64,000 bases of DNA, from the NCBI RefSeq assembly GCF_014467235.1, contig NZ_NKHP01000001.1:62001-126000 (forward strand), read 5' to 3'. Both the position numbers and the translations under genes were made by a program. Shown one piece after another: positions 45,934 through 56,181 of this stretch; position 1 is the stretch's first letter, and each line of letters starts with the position of its first letter. The notes under the pieces are model-generated. The model had not been told where the DNA came from and made no database searches. It worked only from the letters and a program-made list of their open reading frames with translations. Origin of the DNA: Xenorhabdus indica. GTDB lineage: Bacteria > Pseudomonadota > Gammaproteobacteria > Enterobacterales > Enterobacteriaceae.

Positions 45934-46740
45934 CTACTTACTACCTCAACGAATCTATTGGATATTTGAAAATTGTTATTCCCAGAAACCATCAAAAATG
46001 TTTTTCTTTTATTCTTAGGAGAAATAACAACGGGCACGCCAAGCATCGAAAGATGCTCAGGCAATATTTTTCTCAGGTGTTGGATGTCATATTCCGGTTA
46101 ATAACCGAACAACAAAAAATTATGTGACAATCATTTTCCAGACAGCGGAATAAATGGTTAATTTGATGAACGGGAAGAAGATATTCCATTTTTTTCTTTT
46201 TTTTCCTTTTTTAGATAAGCGTCTTTGATCTAACGCAATTTTTTATTAATTGACGCTGAATTCCACAACTAAATAAAAATGGATATTGAATATATCTACT
46301 GGCATGAACGCTAAGTCCTTGCTGTATTTTTTCCATTTAGTATTAATTTCTAATTGAAATTATTTCAGATGAAATCTGGAGATGATAAATATTAATAGCA
46401 TCTAACAATCAAGGAATAAGGTAATTCGAATAAAAATATCATTTATCATTATGTTGTAATAAGTTCATGTATACTTTCCCATATAAAAAATAAACTAACT
46501 TCACTACATATTATTTTATAATAATCAAATTTCACAACTAATGTAAATGTAAACATTAATTATATTTAATGCCAAAATGAAAATATTTCAAATAAACACT
46601 AATAATAGGAAAATATTATGAATGTGAAAATTCATTTAATTAAATACCTATGACAAAAAATATTAAAATAAAAAATAATATAACTAATTATTTGCTGTAT
46701 ATATCTCTTATTTCCATTAATGGCAAAATGAGTGACATGA
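45934..46740. other. Long AT-rich region upstream of the large NRPS
   Basis: About 800 bp with no gene that I can support. It should contain the NRPS promoter. A GAGGTAG ribosome site lies nine bases before the NRPS ATG. Part of it (46380-46700) is extremely AT-rich. Confidence 0.5.
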
Positions 46741-46746
46741 TCTAAT

Positions 46747-47026
46747 TAGCCTTGATGATTGCTCTGGATGGGATGATTGAGAATTTGGCATTATTCCGAC
46801 ATCTCGTTTTGAATATGCTCAAACCAAGTGATTGGGGGCCAGACAAAGAAATAAGCTCAAAAAAGCAGGCTGGAGGGATAATTATCGTGCAAAAATAAGG
46901 GGTGGCTTAGGAACGACAAAATAAGATTTTCTTTCTAAGAAATCGAGGATTTATTGTTGAACAATCATGTCCATATCAAGACCCGGATGGTTTGGATTTA
47001 GAGAAAATTACTGAAACTCTTCAATA
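46747..47026 (+). pseudogene. Degenerate coding remnant of unknown origin
   Basis: Protein-like stretches appear in changing frames with several stops: EFGIIPTSRFEYAQTK, then KLKKAGWRDNYRAKIRGGLG, then GFIVEQSCPYQDPDGLDLEK to a TAA at about 47026. This looks like a gene destroyed by several frameshifts. I do not recognise the family; a transposase or phage-related origin is possible. Confidence 0.35.
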
Positions 47027-47097
47027 ATCTTCCGGCTAATTAAAATGGCCGAAACGACTTGATGTCCGTTCCGACCTTGGCACTGCTATGCGACAGA

Positions 47098-47138
47098 GTC
47101 ACCCGCTAGGTTTACATGCTTCCTGCCTAGCGGGTGAC
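47098..47138. repeat. Strong 13-bp hairpin
   Basis: GTCACCCGCTAGG at 47098-47110 pairs perfectly with CCTAGCGGGTGAC at 47126-47138 around a 15-base loop. It is GC-rich in AT-rich surroundings and has no T-run on either side. It lies 128 bp downstream of the monooxygenase gene on the - strand, so it could act as a transcript end or mRNA stabiliser, or be a mobile palindromic repeat. Confidence 0.6.
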
Positions 47139-47265
47139 AGTGTAACTTGGTAATCACATTAATACAGATAAAATTACGTACAGATAAAAGTACATTTAGC
47201 AGCTCATTCTATTCCTCACTAAATCTATCCTTCACTAAATAAAGTGCCCCCAGTTCTTTTATGCT

Positions 47266-48429
47266 CTAAAGATCTTCCATAGGAAAATTTAATGAGTTTT
47301 CGAGACTTTTTTTGAGTTTTTCCGTTGGCACAAAGCGTAAAGACAAATCTCTTTTTAAACGATGAAAAATACGATCCTCTTGCTCAGTTTCACTTAGCAT
47401 TCTTGATGTATTAACTAACATTTCAGCCCTTGGAATACGAATTTGTTCGTATCGACGCAAAGCAGAAATTGGGTCTGACTGCTGCCTGAATACATGCCCT
47501 AAAACAGCAGCGTCTTCGATAGCCATACCCGCACCTTGGCCAAGGCTTGTCAACATAGGATGAGCCGCATCTCCTAAAAGCGTAATTCTGCCTTTTCCCC
47601 AGAGGGGTGAGAAAGGCCTATCTTGTGCAGAGACAGAAATGATATTTTCGGCTGGAGTCTGTGAAATAATATCAGAAACAATAGACGGCCATCCTTCATA
47701 ATATGTCAGGATGTCTTGATTATTACCTTGCCATTTGCGGGCCTGCTCAGTATGCATGTTTGCAGTTCCCCACCAGTATACTTCACCTCCATCTATATCA
47801 ATCAAACCTATTCGTTTTCCTGCTCCCCAATAATGACCAACGTAACCAGGTGTTATCTGCGGATGTTGATAACGAGTAATAGCCAACCAACAGATATAAT
47901 CGGCTGAACGAACCGGCTTATTTCCTTGGATATAGTCGCGAACAAAAGAGTAGATCCCATCAGCACCAATGAGCAAATCTCCATGTGCTTCTCTGCCATC
48001 AGCAAAACGGACAGAAATACCATCATCGCTCTCGGAAATTTCGGTGGCCTTAGCGCCGACATGGATAATATGTTTATCAAGTTGCTGTAGCAGAGCTTCC
48101 TGCAATGCTTTACGTGATATACAAACACTATCGAATCCATTAGAAGACGAGATTTCAGGTATTGGTAATTTGCGTATCAGACGATCTCGGACGTTCCTAA
48201 TTTCAAAACACTTAATGGGAGCACCAAAGTGCTCCAATTTCAGATTAATACCGATAGAGGATAAAGCAGCAACAGCATTAGACATCACAGACAAACCCGA
48301 ACCTGCTGTACGTAAAGTTGGAGCCTGTTCATAAACTTCAACAACACAGCCAATTCGCTGTAACACTATAGCAGCCGTTAACCCACCAATTCCTGCTCCA
48401 ATGACAATCACTTTTAATTGACGATTCAT
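47266..48429 (-). CDS. pxaB: FAD-dependent monooxygenase, pyrrolizixenamide PxaB-like
   Basis: The 387-residue class A flavoprotein monooxygenase has the dinucleotide fold VIVIGAGIGGLTAAI at the N-terminus, the DG motif in LIGADGIYSFVRDYI near residue 155 and the GD motif ITLLGDAAHPMLTSLGQGAG near 280. Its ATG overlaps the stop of the upstream bimodular NRPS (ATGA), so the two are translated together. Family knowledge: in pyrrolizidine-type pathways (pyrrolizixenamide, legonmycin) such an enzyme carries out a Baeyer-Villiger-type oxidation of the indolizidine released from the NRPS, leading after ring contraction to the pyrrolizidine. Symbol assigned from the two-gene arrangement and NRPS plan. 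Confidence 0.82.
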   Translation of the reverse strand: MNRQLKVIVIGAGIGGLTAAIVLQRIGCVVEVYEQAPTLRTAGSGLSVMSNAVAALSSIGINLKLEHFGAPIKCFEIRNVRDRLIRKLPIPEISSSNGFDSVCISRKALQEALLQQLDKHIIHVGAKATEISESDDGISVRFADGREAHGDLLIGADGIYSFVRDYIQGNKPVRSADYICWLAITRYQHPQITPGYVGHYWGAGKRIGLIDIDGGEVYWWGTANMHTEQARKWQGNNQDILTYYEGWPSIVSDIISQTPAENIISVSAQDRPFSPLWGKGRITLLGDAAHPMLTSLGQGAGMAIEDAAVLGHVFRQQSDPISALRRYEQIRIPRAEMLVNTSRMLSETEQEDRIFHRLKRDLSLRFVPTEKLKKSLENSLNFPMEDL

Positions 48430-51400
48430 ACTTCCTCCGAAACCAATAAGGCTTGTTTTGTGGGTGAGAACGCCCCCATTTCTCGAAGGATTGTTTTTGC
48501 AACTTCCTCCACATAAGGCTCTTCCATAATTTCCAAATGATCACCTGACACATCAATAACATTGATACGGCCCGTTGTCTTACTCTCCCAGCCATTTTTA
48601 GGATCGCGATACTCACTTCTTACCGTATCATGCATAGAACGTAATACTTCAGGTAATGGACTCGTTGCATGTAATAACGTCATATTGATATCTGCCTTAC
48701 AAGCGGCATAATCTGTAGCCGCTTTCCAATTGGTCTGATACACATCAAATAATCTTTGTACGACGGCCCGAGAACTGCCTTGTGGAATGACTCCTGTGGC
48801 AATTGCATGCTCTGTGATGTATTCGAATCGTTCCTGTAAAGAAGTGATATGCTCCGGTACAATCTGCTCAGGGAGAGTCGCTCCTTCATTAATCCATAAT
48901 AATTCCCAGAAAAACCATCGCAACAGTGCTTCCTCATTCACTTTTTCCTGAGACTCCACGTTAAGAGCAACCGTATCTAAGACGAAAAGATTTGCGACTT
49001 CTTCTCCGTGCTCTTTCAACTGACGCGCCATCTCGAATGCGACAAATCCGCCATAAGACCAGCCACCGATTGAATATGGGCCATGTGGCTGGATTTGACG
49101 TATGGCCTCCAGATAATTTGTCGCTTGTTCTTGTATACTGGTCAATGGCTTAGATCCTGCGTCCACGCCGTAAGCCTGCAACGCATAGAAAGGCTGATCT
49201 TCGGGAAAATACTTCACTAACCGTAAGTAAGACAACACATTGCCCCCCATTGGGTGGACAAAAAACAATGGACGTTTATGACCCGCAGTACGCATGGGAA
49301 CAAGAGGACTGAATTTTGGATAACCTCCTTTTTCCCTGACATGCACAGCTAATTGTGCGACAGTTGGGTTACTAATAAAAAGGGACAAAGGAATGCTGAC
49401 ACCGAAATGTTTATCTACCAAAACGACCATTCTCATGGCTGTCAATGACGTACCACCATTATCAAACAAATTTTGATGGATAGATAAACTGGGTATTTTC
49501 AATAAATCCGCAGCCAGATCACACAATACTTGTTCATAGTTGTCTCGAGGTGCAATATCTTCTACATCATTATGCCCATGGATGATCCGCATATTACGTA
49601 ATGCCGTATCATCACGTTTTCCACCGGGAGTCTTAGGCAGTGATTCTAACCACTCTATTTGGGAAGGGAGCATGTGCTTAGGAAGCATGTCAGATAAATG
49701 CTGTTGTACCCGCACTGTAAATGCTTCGTTTTTATCTCCAACCAAGAATGCGACCAGAAAACCATCATTTTCACCGTGCTGTTGAACGACAACAGCAACG
49801 TCTTTTAGTACTGCATTAGCATCAGGTGTACTCAATACCGCTAATTCTATTTCCGCCAGCTCAACACGATAGCCACGAACTTTAACCTGAGTATCCTTGC
49901 GGCCTAAATAAAGAATATTGCCATCCTTAAGCTTCACACCCAGATCACCAGTACGATACAGTGGCTCATCACCGTCTTTGAGCATAATAAAGCGTTCTGC
50001 GGTTAGTTCTGGCTGACGGTAATAACCTAGCGCGACCGGTAAACCACGAGCGTAAATTTCACCTTGCTCACCAGATGCGACTTCTTCTAATTGACTGTTA
50101 AGGAGTACAACATCTGAATTGGTAATACTTTTACCAATAGGGGGAAGCGCAGGGAAGGACTGTGGAACTCCCTCCATCGTAAATGCAGTGATGACATGCG
50201 TTTCCGTTGGACCATATTGGTTCTCAAGAATACCGTTATTTATTTGACCAACAAACAGACGGATATCTTCTGTGACCCGAAGTTGTTCACCGGATGAAAT
50301 AACCACTTTCAGGTTTTTTGGGTAAGTATCCAATGCGACTGCTGTTTCAGCCAATTGTTGCAGTGCAACGTAAGGCAAGTAAATTCTTTCTGTCTGGTAT
50401 TTATTGATAATATGCAGTAACTGCAAAGGATCACGCCGTTCATCTTCACTAATCAGGTGTAATTCGCCGCCAGAAGTCAGTGTAGAGAAGATTTCCTGAA
50501 ATGAAACATCAAAACTCAACGGTGCATACTGTAAGGTAGAACGAATATTCTTACCCGTATGCGTTTCATTCTGCCAGACAATCAAATTCGACAGGCTACG
50601 ATGCGGCATTGTCACCCCTTTGGGTTTGCCCGTTGAACCTGAGGTAAACAGTAAATAAGCCGGCTGCTCAGGGACTATTTCTCTATACGGTATATGTTTA
50701 TTTATATTACCGTTTGTCAACATGTCTGCCCTTATGGTCGGGACTGTCACCATGTTGAGTAATGTATCGGATTTATCATTAACAATTGCTAATACCGGCT
50801 GAGCCTGTTCCACCATTGCTTCAATACGCTGAGTTGGATAACTCAGATCTAATGGTAAGCAGATTCCGCCTGCTCTCATTACACCAATCAGTGATACAAC
50901 AAGTGTCGGAGAACGTTCAAGAACAATAGCAACCGGTGTATTTTGAACAACTCCCTTAGAAATCAGTTCAGAAGCAATTTTACCGGATTCTGACCAGAGT
51001 TTTTCATAACTCCATTGCACACCATGATAACGAATCGCGATTGCATTAGGTTGCTCCCGTACGTTCTTCGCAATCATGTCCAACGTTGATATGAATTTTG
51101 AGGATGGTATTTCCTTTCTTCTTGGTGTGAGTGGCTGGCTTAGGGTTGCCGGCTGATCACCACTATTGACCATTCTGTTCAATATGGTCATATAAGTGTC
51201 CATATAAGTGTCAGCCTGCATTTGTGAGAAAACATTGCCGTCAAAATCACATCGTAAATAATGTTGGCCTGTGATGAAATCAGTCATGACATTGAACAGT
51301 ATTTCAAAGTTAGTTTCTTCCCACGGATCAAACCCGATGAGGGATAAATCAGGGCCACCAAATATTTCCTTTAATATATGGAATCGAATGTAGTTAAACG

Positions 51401-54400
51401 CGGAACTTATTTTCGCACCTTCACCTGCTACTTGCTGGATAGCATTAAGTGGATATTTACGGTATGGAGCATGACGCTGTTCAGCACTAAATACAGAGTG
51501 GATACACTCTTTCCATGTTTTGTTCAATGCAGAGAAACGCACAGGGAGTGTATTAAGAAACAAGCCGAGCGTTTGCTCTGAATTCTGTGCATCCGGTCTT
51601 CCATGAGTGACTAATCCAGTCGCAATTTCATCCTGAGCAGTCACCTTGGCCACAGTTAAACAATGCGCAGCAAAGAATACTGATTTAATTGAAACATGCT
51701 CATGCTGTACTAAGATCTCCAGCTTTTTTTCCATTTCTTTTGGAATAATTGCCTTTTTTGAAAAAATTCGATTTTCTGGCAAACTTTCATACAATCGGTA
51801 GCTGGAAAATTGGGTTCGGGGAAGTCGATTAAACATGTTCTTCCAAAACACTTGATGTTCCTGATCTTGTAATGCATGAATTTCATCTTGTATATACAAA
51901 GCGGGTGATGGAATTACATCAGTTTCAGAAAAATATGTTCCCTCATTCAAGTAACGAAAAAAGAGTTCACGTATTAAATTGGCCACACTACCACCATCCA
52001 AAAGGGCATGATGGAAACTGAACACCATCTCTATAGTGTCTGCGGTTTTGAATAAGTTGATGTGATATAATGGCGCACGATCAAATTGGTAGTCTTGACG
52101 ACTGTTTTGCTCCATGTGCTCTTTGATAATTTGTTCAGATTCAGCCAATGTCAATAAGCTGAGATCCTGAATCTCTATGGCATTATCAAGATCGATACTG
52201 TGATTGATGATTTGCAAAGGTTCGCTGAAATCGGCCAGGTTAAAGTGTGAACGAAGAACAGGATGACGTTGGATAGTCGCTGCTGCACTTTTGCGAAAGA
52301 TTTCAGGTTCCCACTTTCCTTTCAGGGTATAGCGGAAAACATCTTTATAAGTGGCAAGGCTTTTACTCTGCTGGCTGTGATATATCAGGCCAAGTTGGAG
52401 TTGGGTGACAGGGAATGCATCCTCATATTGAGAAAGTGCTGCCCGCTCTTTTTCTTTGATCAGTGCGAAAGGAGATAATTCAACGGTTCTTTGAATTTCA
52501 CGGTCAGAGTCAATTTGTTGGCTCAGCTCAGCTATCGTCAAATACTGTGATAATTCAGAAAGAGTGACATTTATTCCCGCCTTTTCAGCATCAGAACGCA
52601 CTTTCAACATTAAGATTGAGTCACCACCTAATGTATAAAAATTATCCTGCACACTGAGTTGTTCAATCTTTAATACCCGTTTCCAAATCTCTGCTAGTTG
52701 ATATTCTGTTTCTGTCTGAACATCATCATGGTGACTCAAAACTTCTGTTTCCGCCAATGCGCCAAGCGCCCCACGATCGACTTTACCATTTGGTGTAAGA
52801 GGAATATAAGGAACCTGGAAAAATTTCAGAGGAACCATGAAATCAGGTAGAAATCCCAGTAAGATTTTACGCAGTTTTTCAGAAGTAAAATTCGGGTTAA
52901 TTGCTACATCATGATTAGTTATCATATAGTATGCGCAAAGATAAGTATCATCATTATTGTTCTTCTGTGGTAAAACTTCCGCCTGACTAATTCCCTGAAT
53001 ATGCTCAAGCGTGTTTTGTACCTCTCCCAACTCGATACGATTACCTCTGATTTTTACCTGATTATCAATTCTTCCCAAATATTCGATGCTACCGTCAGAT
53101 AACCACCTTGCTAAATCCCCTGTACGATACCAGCGCTCACCTCCCTCCAAAATAAATTTTTCGTCAGTTAATTCTGGTCTATTGTGATAACCACGGGCCA
53201 ATCCAACACCACTAATCTGCAACTCACCAGCGATACCGATTGATTGCCGAGTGCCATGCTGAGACATAATTCTCAGTGAAATGTTGTTGATTGGAAAACC
53301 AATAGGTACCCGCTTGATCACTTCATTATTTTCAGGAAGAAATTCAAAATACGATACATCGACGGTTGCCTCTGTTGGGCCATAGAGATTGATCAAAGCG
53401 GGTGCATTTAACCCAAAAGAGGAAAAAATATTACGGAACTGATTAACCCGTGTAGAAGGTAACGCTTCACCGCTGGTGAATACACGGCGCAGACTGGTTA
53501 ATCTCTCTACTAACTCAGGTTCGGCTTCCAGAATATCTAAGAAAGGCTGGAGCATAGAAGGGACAAAATGCAATGTCGTCACATGATGTGTACTGATCGC
53601 TTTTATGATCTCTAAGGGGTCTTTGTGAGCACCCGGTGGTAATAAGTGAACAGATGCCCCAGAAATCGACCACCAAAATAATTCCCAAACAGATACGTCG
53701 AATGAAATCGGTGTTTTTTGTAGTATCACATCTGTGTTATCCAATGGATAACGTTCCTGCATCCATTCAATCCGGTTTACCACTGAATAATGATTAATCA
53801 TCACGCCTTTCGGCTGACCGGTAGAGCCTGATGTATAAATCATATATGCCAGAGAATCCGCTGTAGATAAGTTGAGCTGCTTTACATTCTCCTGCGCTGA
53901 AATGTTACCTCCATCAATAATGATATAAGATGGAGCAATTAAAGACTGATTAATTTTGTCGGAGATGATGACCGTGACACCACTGTCCTTCAACATATAA
54001 TCAATCCGCTCCTGCGGATAATTGGGATCTACGGGTAAGTAGGCAGCGCCTGCTTTTAATACCGCAAAGATAGCGGTTAACATATCTGTGCTGCGATCCA
54101 TTAAGATGGCAACGATGTCTCCTTTCCTCACCCCCTCTTTCAGTAAAACCATCACCATATTATCGATCCGGGTCTGAAACTGAGTATAAGTAAGTGCAGG
54201 CTGACCACCAGAATTTGCGATAGCGACGGTTTCCCCGTGTAATGAAACCTGCTTATCAAATAACGTTGATAAAGTCTCTTGCTGCGAGAATTCTGTGATT
54301 GGCCCTTGCTCAAAAAGCGCCAATTGAGCCATTTCTTCTGCCGAAGAGAGGCTTACTTGTGAAACAGCTTGTGTGGGTGAGGCAATCAATTGTTTGGTAA

Positions 54401-55622
54401 TACGCTCTAAGGAAGCTGTAAATGTTTCGAATGGATAATCATCATCGAAAACATCTGCCGCGCCGGTGATATCAACAGCGACTTCACTATTGCCCCCATA
54501 GGTATGTACGTGGATCGCGATAGCATCATTTTCATGGGCTGTTGCCGCCGCATAGATATCTTCGTTTTTATAGGTATCACGAGAAGTCGCTGTTATAGGT
54601 GAATGGTTATAAGATACAGTGACATCAAACCCTTGACGCTTTGTCGGTCCCATAGACTTAAGTAAACGCCCAAGAGGAATATGCTCAAACGTTTTTAGTT
54701 TTGTGATTTCTGTTTTAATACGAGCTGCCAACTCAATAAGGGTATCCTCTGCATTGACCTCAATAGCCAATGGCAGAGTATTAGCCCATTGACCTGCAAT
54801 ATTAAGTTGATTAATACGGCGGTTAAGCAACGGGATACCTATGGTTAGCTTGGTGTTATTATGTATTCGTGATAATAAAATAGTTACCGCAGACATAATA
54901 ACTTGGTAGGGATTCACTCCTTGAGAAATAGATTTCTCAACATCAGCCTTAGCCAGTATATATCGATGCTGTATGAAACAAGATAAATGAGTTTTCTTTC
55001 TCCGATTAAAAAAAACGGGCTCGTGGCGTTGTGTAAGCAAAGCCAATTCTGTTATTTGTTGTTCTATTTCTGGTTTTGACAGAATTGTTTCTTGTTCAAT
55101 GATTGCTGAGATATATTTCTCAGAATTGTGAGACAAACCTCTCGGATTAATTTCATTATTCTGATAGTAATCAGCAATTTTTTCTGCTAACTGGTTTATT
55201 CCCCAACCATCACAAACAATATGATGGGCACGAAGAAAAATAGCTATACCCCCATTTTTCAGATTTCGTAACAGGGCGATCTCAAGGAGTGATTTATCAT
55301 CCAGATTAAAAACGCGCTCTGACCATTTTTTAAAGAGGACAGCAACATCTTCACCTTCTGCATCAATGACCTCTGCTTGATTATCGGTAATATTTTGTAT
55401 CTGCTGACTTAACACACCCTCTTGTTCAATAATGCGCAATCGGCATGTCACATCATGACTAAGAACTTTATTAACTGAATAAAAAAGTTTTTCAAAGTTA
55501 ATATTTTCTTTTAATATTCTTGCGATGGATATTGTGAATTGACTACTTTCTGGATTACGTTGAGATTCATAGCAAATTTCTTTTTGATACTGAGTAAGAG
55601 GTACAACTGGTAATGTGTTCAT
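48426..55622 (-). CDS. pxaA: Bimodular NRPS C-A(Ser)-T-C-A(Pro-like)-T-TE, pyrrolizixenamide PxaA-like
   Basis: The 2,398-residue protein starts with a condensation domain (HHIVCDG near residue 136), as in N-acylating starter modules. A1 follows (SGSTG near 600; FDVSVWELF near 644; pocket by eye DVWHFSLVD, the known serine code), T1 (GGDSIL near 1000), C2 (HHALLDG near 1205), A2 (SGSTG near 1660; FDVSFQEIF; pocket DVQYISQVI, proline-like but with Ser and Gln where the usual Pro code has Ala and His), T2 (NGGTSL near 2057) and a thioesterase (GWSYGG near 2187, GDH near 2360). An acyl-Ser-Pro product with TE release plus a coupled FAD monooxygenase is the pyrrolizixenamide plan. The fatty acyl donor would come from primary metabolism. 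Confidence 0.85.
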   Translation of the reverse strand: MNTLPVVPLTQYQKEICYESQRNPESSQFTISIARILKENINFEKLFYSVNKVLSHDVTCRLRIIEQEGVLSQQIQNITDNQAEVIDAEGEDVAVLFKKWSERVFNLDDKSLLEIALLRNLKNGGIAIFLRAHHIVCDGWGINQLAEKIADYYQNNEINPRGLSHNSEKYISAIIEQETILSKPEIEQQITELALLTQRHEPVFFNRRKKTHLSCFIQHRYILAKADVEKSISQGVNPYQVIMSAVTILLSRIHNNTKLTIGIPLLNRRINQLNIAGQWANTLPLAIEVNAEDTLIELAARIKTEITKLKTFEHIPLGRLLKSMGPTKRQGFDVTVSYNHSPITATSRDTYKNEDIYAAATAHENDAIAIHVHTYGGNSEVAVDITGAADVFDDDYPFETFTASLERITKQLIASPTQAVSQVSLSSAEEMAQLALFEQGPITEFSQQETLSTLFDKQVSLHGETVAIANSGGQPALTYTQFQTRIDNMVMVLLKEGVRKGDIVAILMDRSTDMLTAIFAVLKAGAAYLPVDPNYPQERIDYMLKDSGVTVIISDKINQSLIAPSYIIIDGGNISAQENVKQLNLSTADSLAYMIYTSGSTGQPKGVMINHYSVVNRIEWMQERYPLDNTDVILQKTPISFDVSVWELFWWSISGASVHLLPPGAHKDPLEIIKAISTHHVTTLHFVPSMLQPFLDILEAEPELVERLTSLRRVFTSGEALPSTRVNQFRNIFSSFGLNAPALINLYGPTEATVDVSYFEFLPENNEVIKRVPIGFPINNISLRIMSQHGTRQSIGIAGELQISGVGLARGYHNRPELTDEKFILEGGERWYRTGDLARWLSDGSIEYLGRIDNQVKIRGNRIELGEVQNTLEHIQGISQAEVLPQKNNNDDTYLCAYYMITNHDVAINPNFTSEKLRKILLGFLPDFMVPLKFFQVPYIPLTPNGKVDRGALGALAETEVLSHHDDVQTETEYQLAEIWKRVLKIEQLSVQDNFYTLGGDSILMLKVRSDAEKAGINVTLSELSQYLTIAELSQQIDSDREIQRTVELSPFALIKEKERAALSQYEDAFPVTQLQLGLIYHSQQSKSLATYKDVFRYTLKGKWEPEIFRKSAAATIQRHPVLRSHFNLADFSEPLQIINHSIDLDNAIEIQDLSLLTLAESEQIIKEHMEQNSRQDYQFDRAPLYHINLFKTADTIEMVFSFHHALLDGGSVANLIRELFFRYLNEGTYFSETDVIPSPALYIQDEIHALQDQEHQVFWKNMFNRLPRTQFSSYRLYESLPENRIFSKKAIIPKEMEKKLEILVQHEHVSIKSVFFAAHCLTVAKVTAQDEIATGLVTHGRPDAQNSEQTLGLFLNTLPVRFSALNKTWKECIHSVFSAEQRHAPYRKYPLNAIQQVAGEGAKISSAFNYIRFHILKEIFGGPDLSLIGFDPWEETNFEILFNVMTDFITGQHYLRCDFDGNVFSQMQADTYMDTYMTILNRMVNSGDQPATLSQPLTPRRKEIPSSKFISTLDMIAKNVREQPNAIAIRYHGVQWSYEKLWSESGKIASELISKGVVQNTPVAIVLERSPTLVVSLIGVMRAGGICLPLDLSYPTQRIEAMVEQAQPVLAIVNDKSDTLLNMVTVPTIRADMLTNGNINKHIPYREIVPEQPAYLLFTSGSTGKPKGVTMPHRSLSNLIVWQNETHTGKNIRSTLQYAPLSFDVSFQEIFSTLTSGGELHLISEDERRDPLQLLHIINKYQTERIYLPYVALQQLAETAVALDTYPKNLKVVISSGEQLRVTEDIRLFVGQINNGILENQYGPTETHVITAFTMEGVPQSFPALPPIGKSITNSDVVLLNSQLEEVASGEQGEIYARGLPVALGYYRQPELTAERFIMLKDGDEPLYRTGDLGVKLKDGNILYLGRKDTQVKVRGYRVELAEIELAVLSTPDANAVLKDVAVVVQQHGENDGFLVAFLVGDKNEAFTVRVQQHLSDMLPKHMLPSQIEWLESLPKTPGGKRDDTALRNMRIIHGHNDVEDIAPRDNYEQVLCDLAADLLKIPSLSIHQNLFDNGGTSLTAMRMVVLVDKHFGVSIPLSLFISNPTVAQLAVHVREKGGYPKFSPLVPMRTAGHKRPLFFVHPMGGNVLSYLRLVKYFPEDQPFYALQAYGVDAGSKPLTSIQEQATNYLEAIRQIQPHGPYSIGGWSYGGFVAFEMARQLKEHGEEVANLFVLDTVALNVESQEKVNEEALLRWFFWELLWINEGATLPEQIVPEHITSLQERFEYITEHAIATGVIPQGSSRAVVQRLFDVYQTNWKAATDYAACKADINMTLLHATSPLPEVLRSMHDTVRSEYRDPKNGWESKTTGRINVIDVSGDHLEIMEEPYVEEVAKTILREMGAFSPTKQALLVSEEV

Positions 55623-55832
55623 AGCTACTGACGTTCTAATTTAGAAAGCTATATTTTATTAATTACATTCTCCTCGGCACAATGCCTATTAGTTTATATT
55701 GCATTATATTTTCTCTTAAGGGTTTAATAAAACTCGGTTGATAGTGTGTGTATCGTGCAGAAATCGATCCATCAATCGCCTGCTGCTGTAATTCCATTAC
55801 GGTATGCAATTTTAGTTATTACTTTATTACTC

Positions 55833-55863
55833 GATCCAGAGCTATAATTAACAGCTCTGGATC
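55833..55863 (-). terminator. Strong hairpin between the catabolic operon and the bimodular NRPS
   Basis: GATCCAGAGCT at 55833-55843 pairs perfectly with AGCTCTGGATC at 55853-55863 (11 bp, nine-base loop). It lies downstream of the oxidase operon and upstream of the NRPS on the - strand, a sensible place for a transcript end. The T-run expected for a classic terminator is missing. Confidence 0.45.
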
Positions 55864-55922
55864 TTAATAAGATGTATTCTCTATTCAATAAAAGTACTTT
55901 CAATAAAAATACTATTCACTGT

Positions 55923-56163
55923 TCAACAAGGCCAATTCATCCGCCTATTTTCCAGAGCGCCACTTAACCATCCTGCATCACTATCAACAGGTAATGTTTC
56001 CTCTATATTTTTAAGTGCTTCAATACGCTGAGTATTACCATTCTTCATCCATCTCAGTGTCGCGACTAACCGGAATTATTCGAGATAACTCTCCACGCTG
56101 GTTATACGTACGGCAATTATGGTGTCCATCATTTACATCAATCGTGACCTTCTCTATTATCGG
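55923..56163 (-). pseudogene. Frameshifted remnant of an unidentified gene
   Basis: From 56163 downward one frame reads IIEKVTIDVNDGHHNCRTYN then QRGELSRIIPVSRDTEMDEE to a stop. A second frame continues from RLVATLRWMKNGNTQRIEAL through LPVDSDAGWLSGALENRRMN to a TGA at 55923. Two overlapping protein-like frames point to one frameshift in a former gene whose 5' end is lost. The family is not recognised. Confidence 0.4.
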
Positions 56164-56181
56164 CTAATGGAAGACAGCCAC

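Larger units (their letters stand above)
55623..56181. other. 559-bp gap upstream of the bimodular NRPS
   Basis: It contains the presumed NRPS promoter (55623-55830), a strong hairpin (55833-55863) and a decayed - strand gene remnant (55923-56163). No intact gene is seen. Confidence 0.5.
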
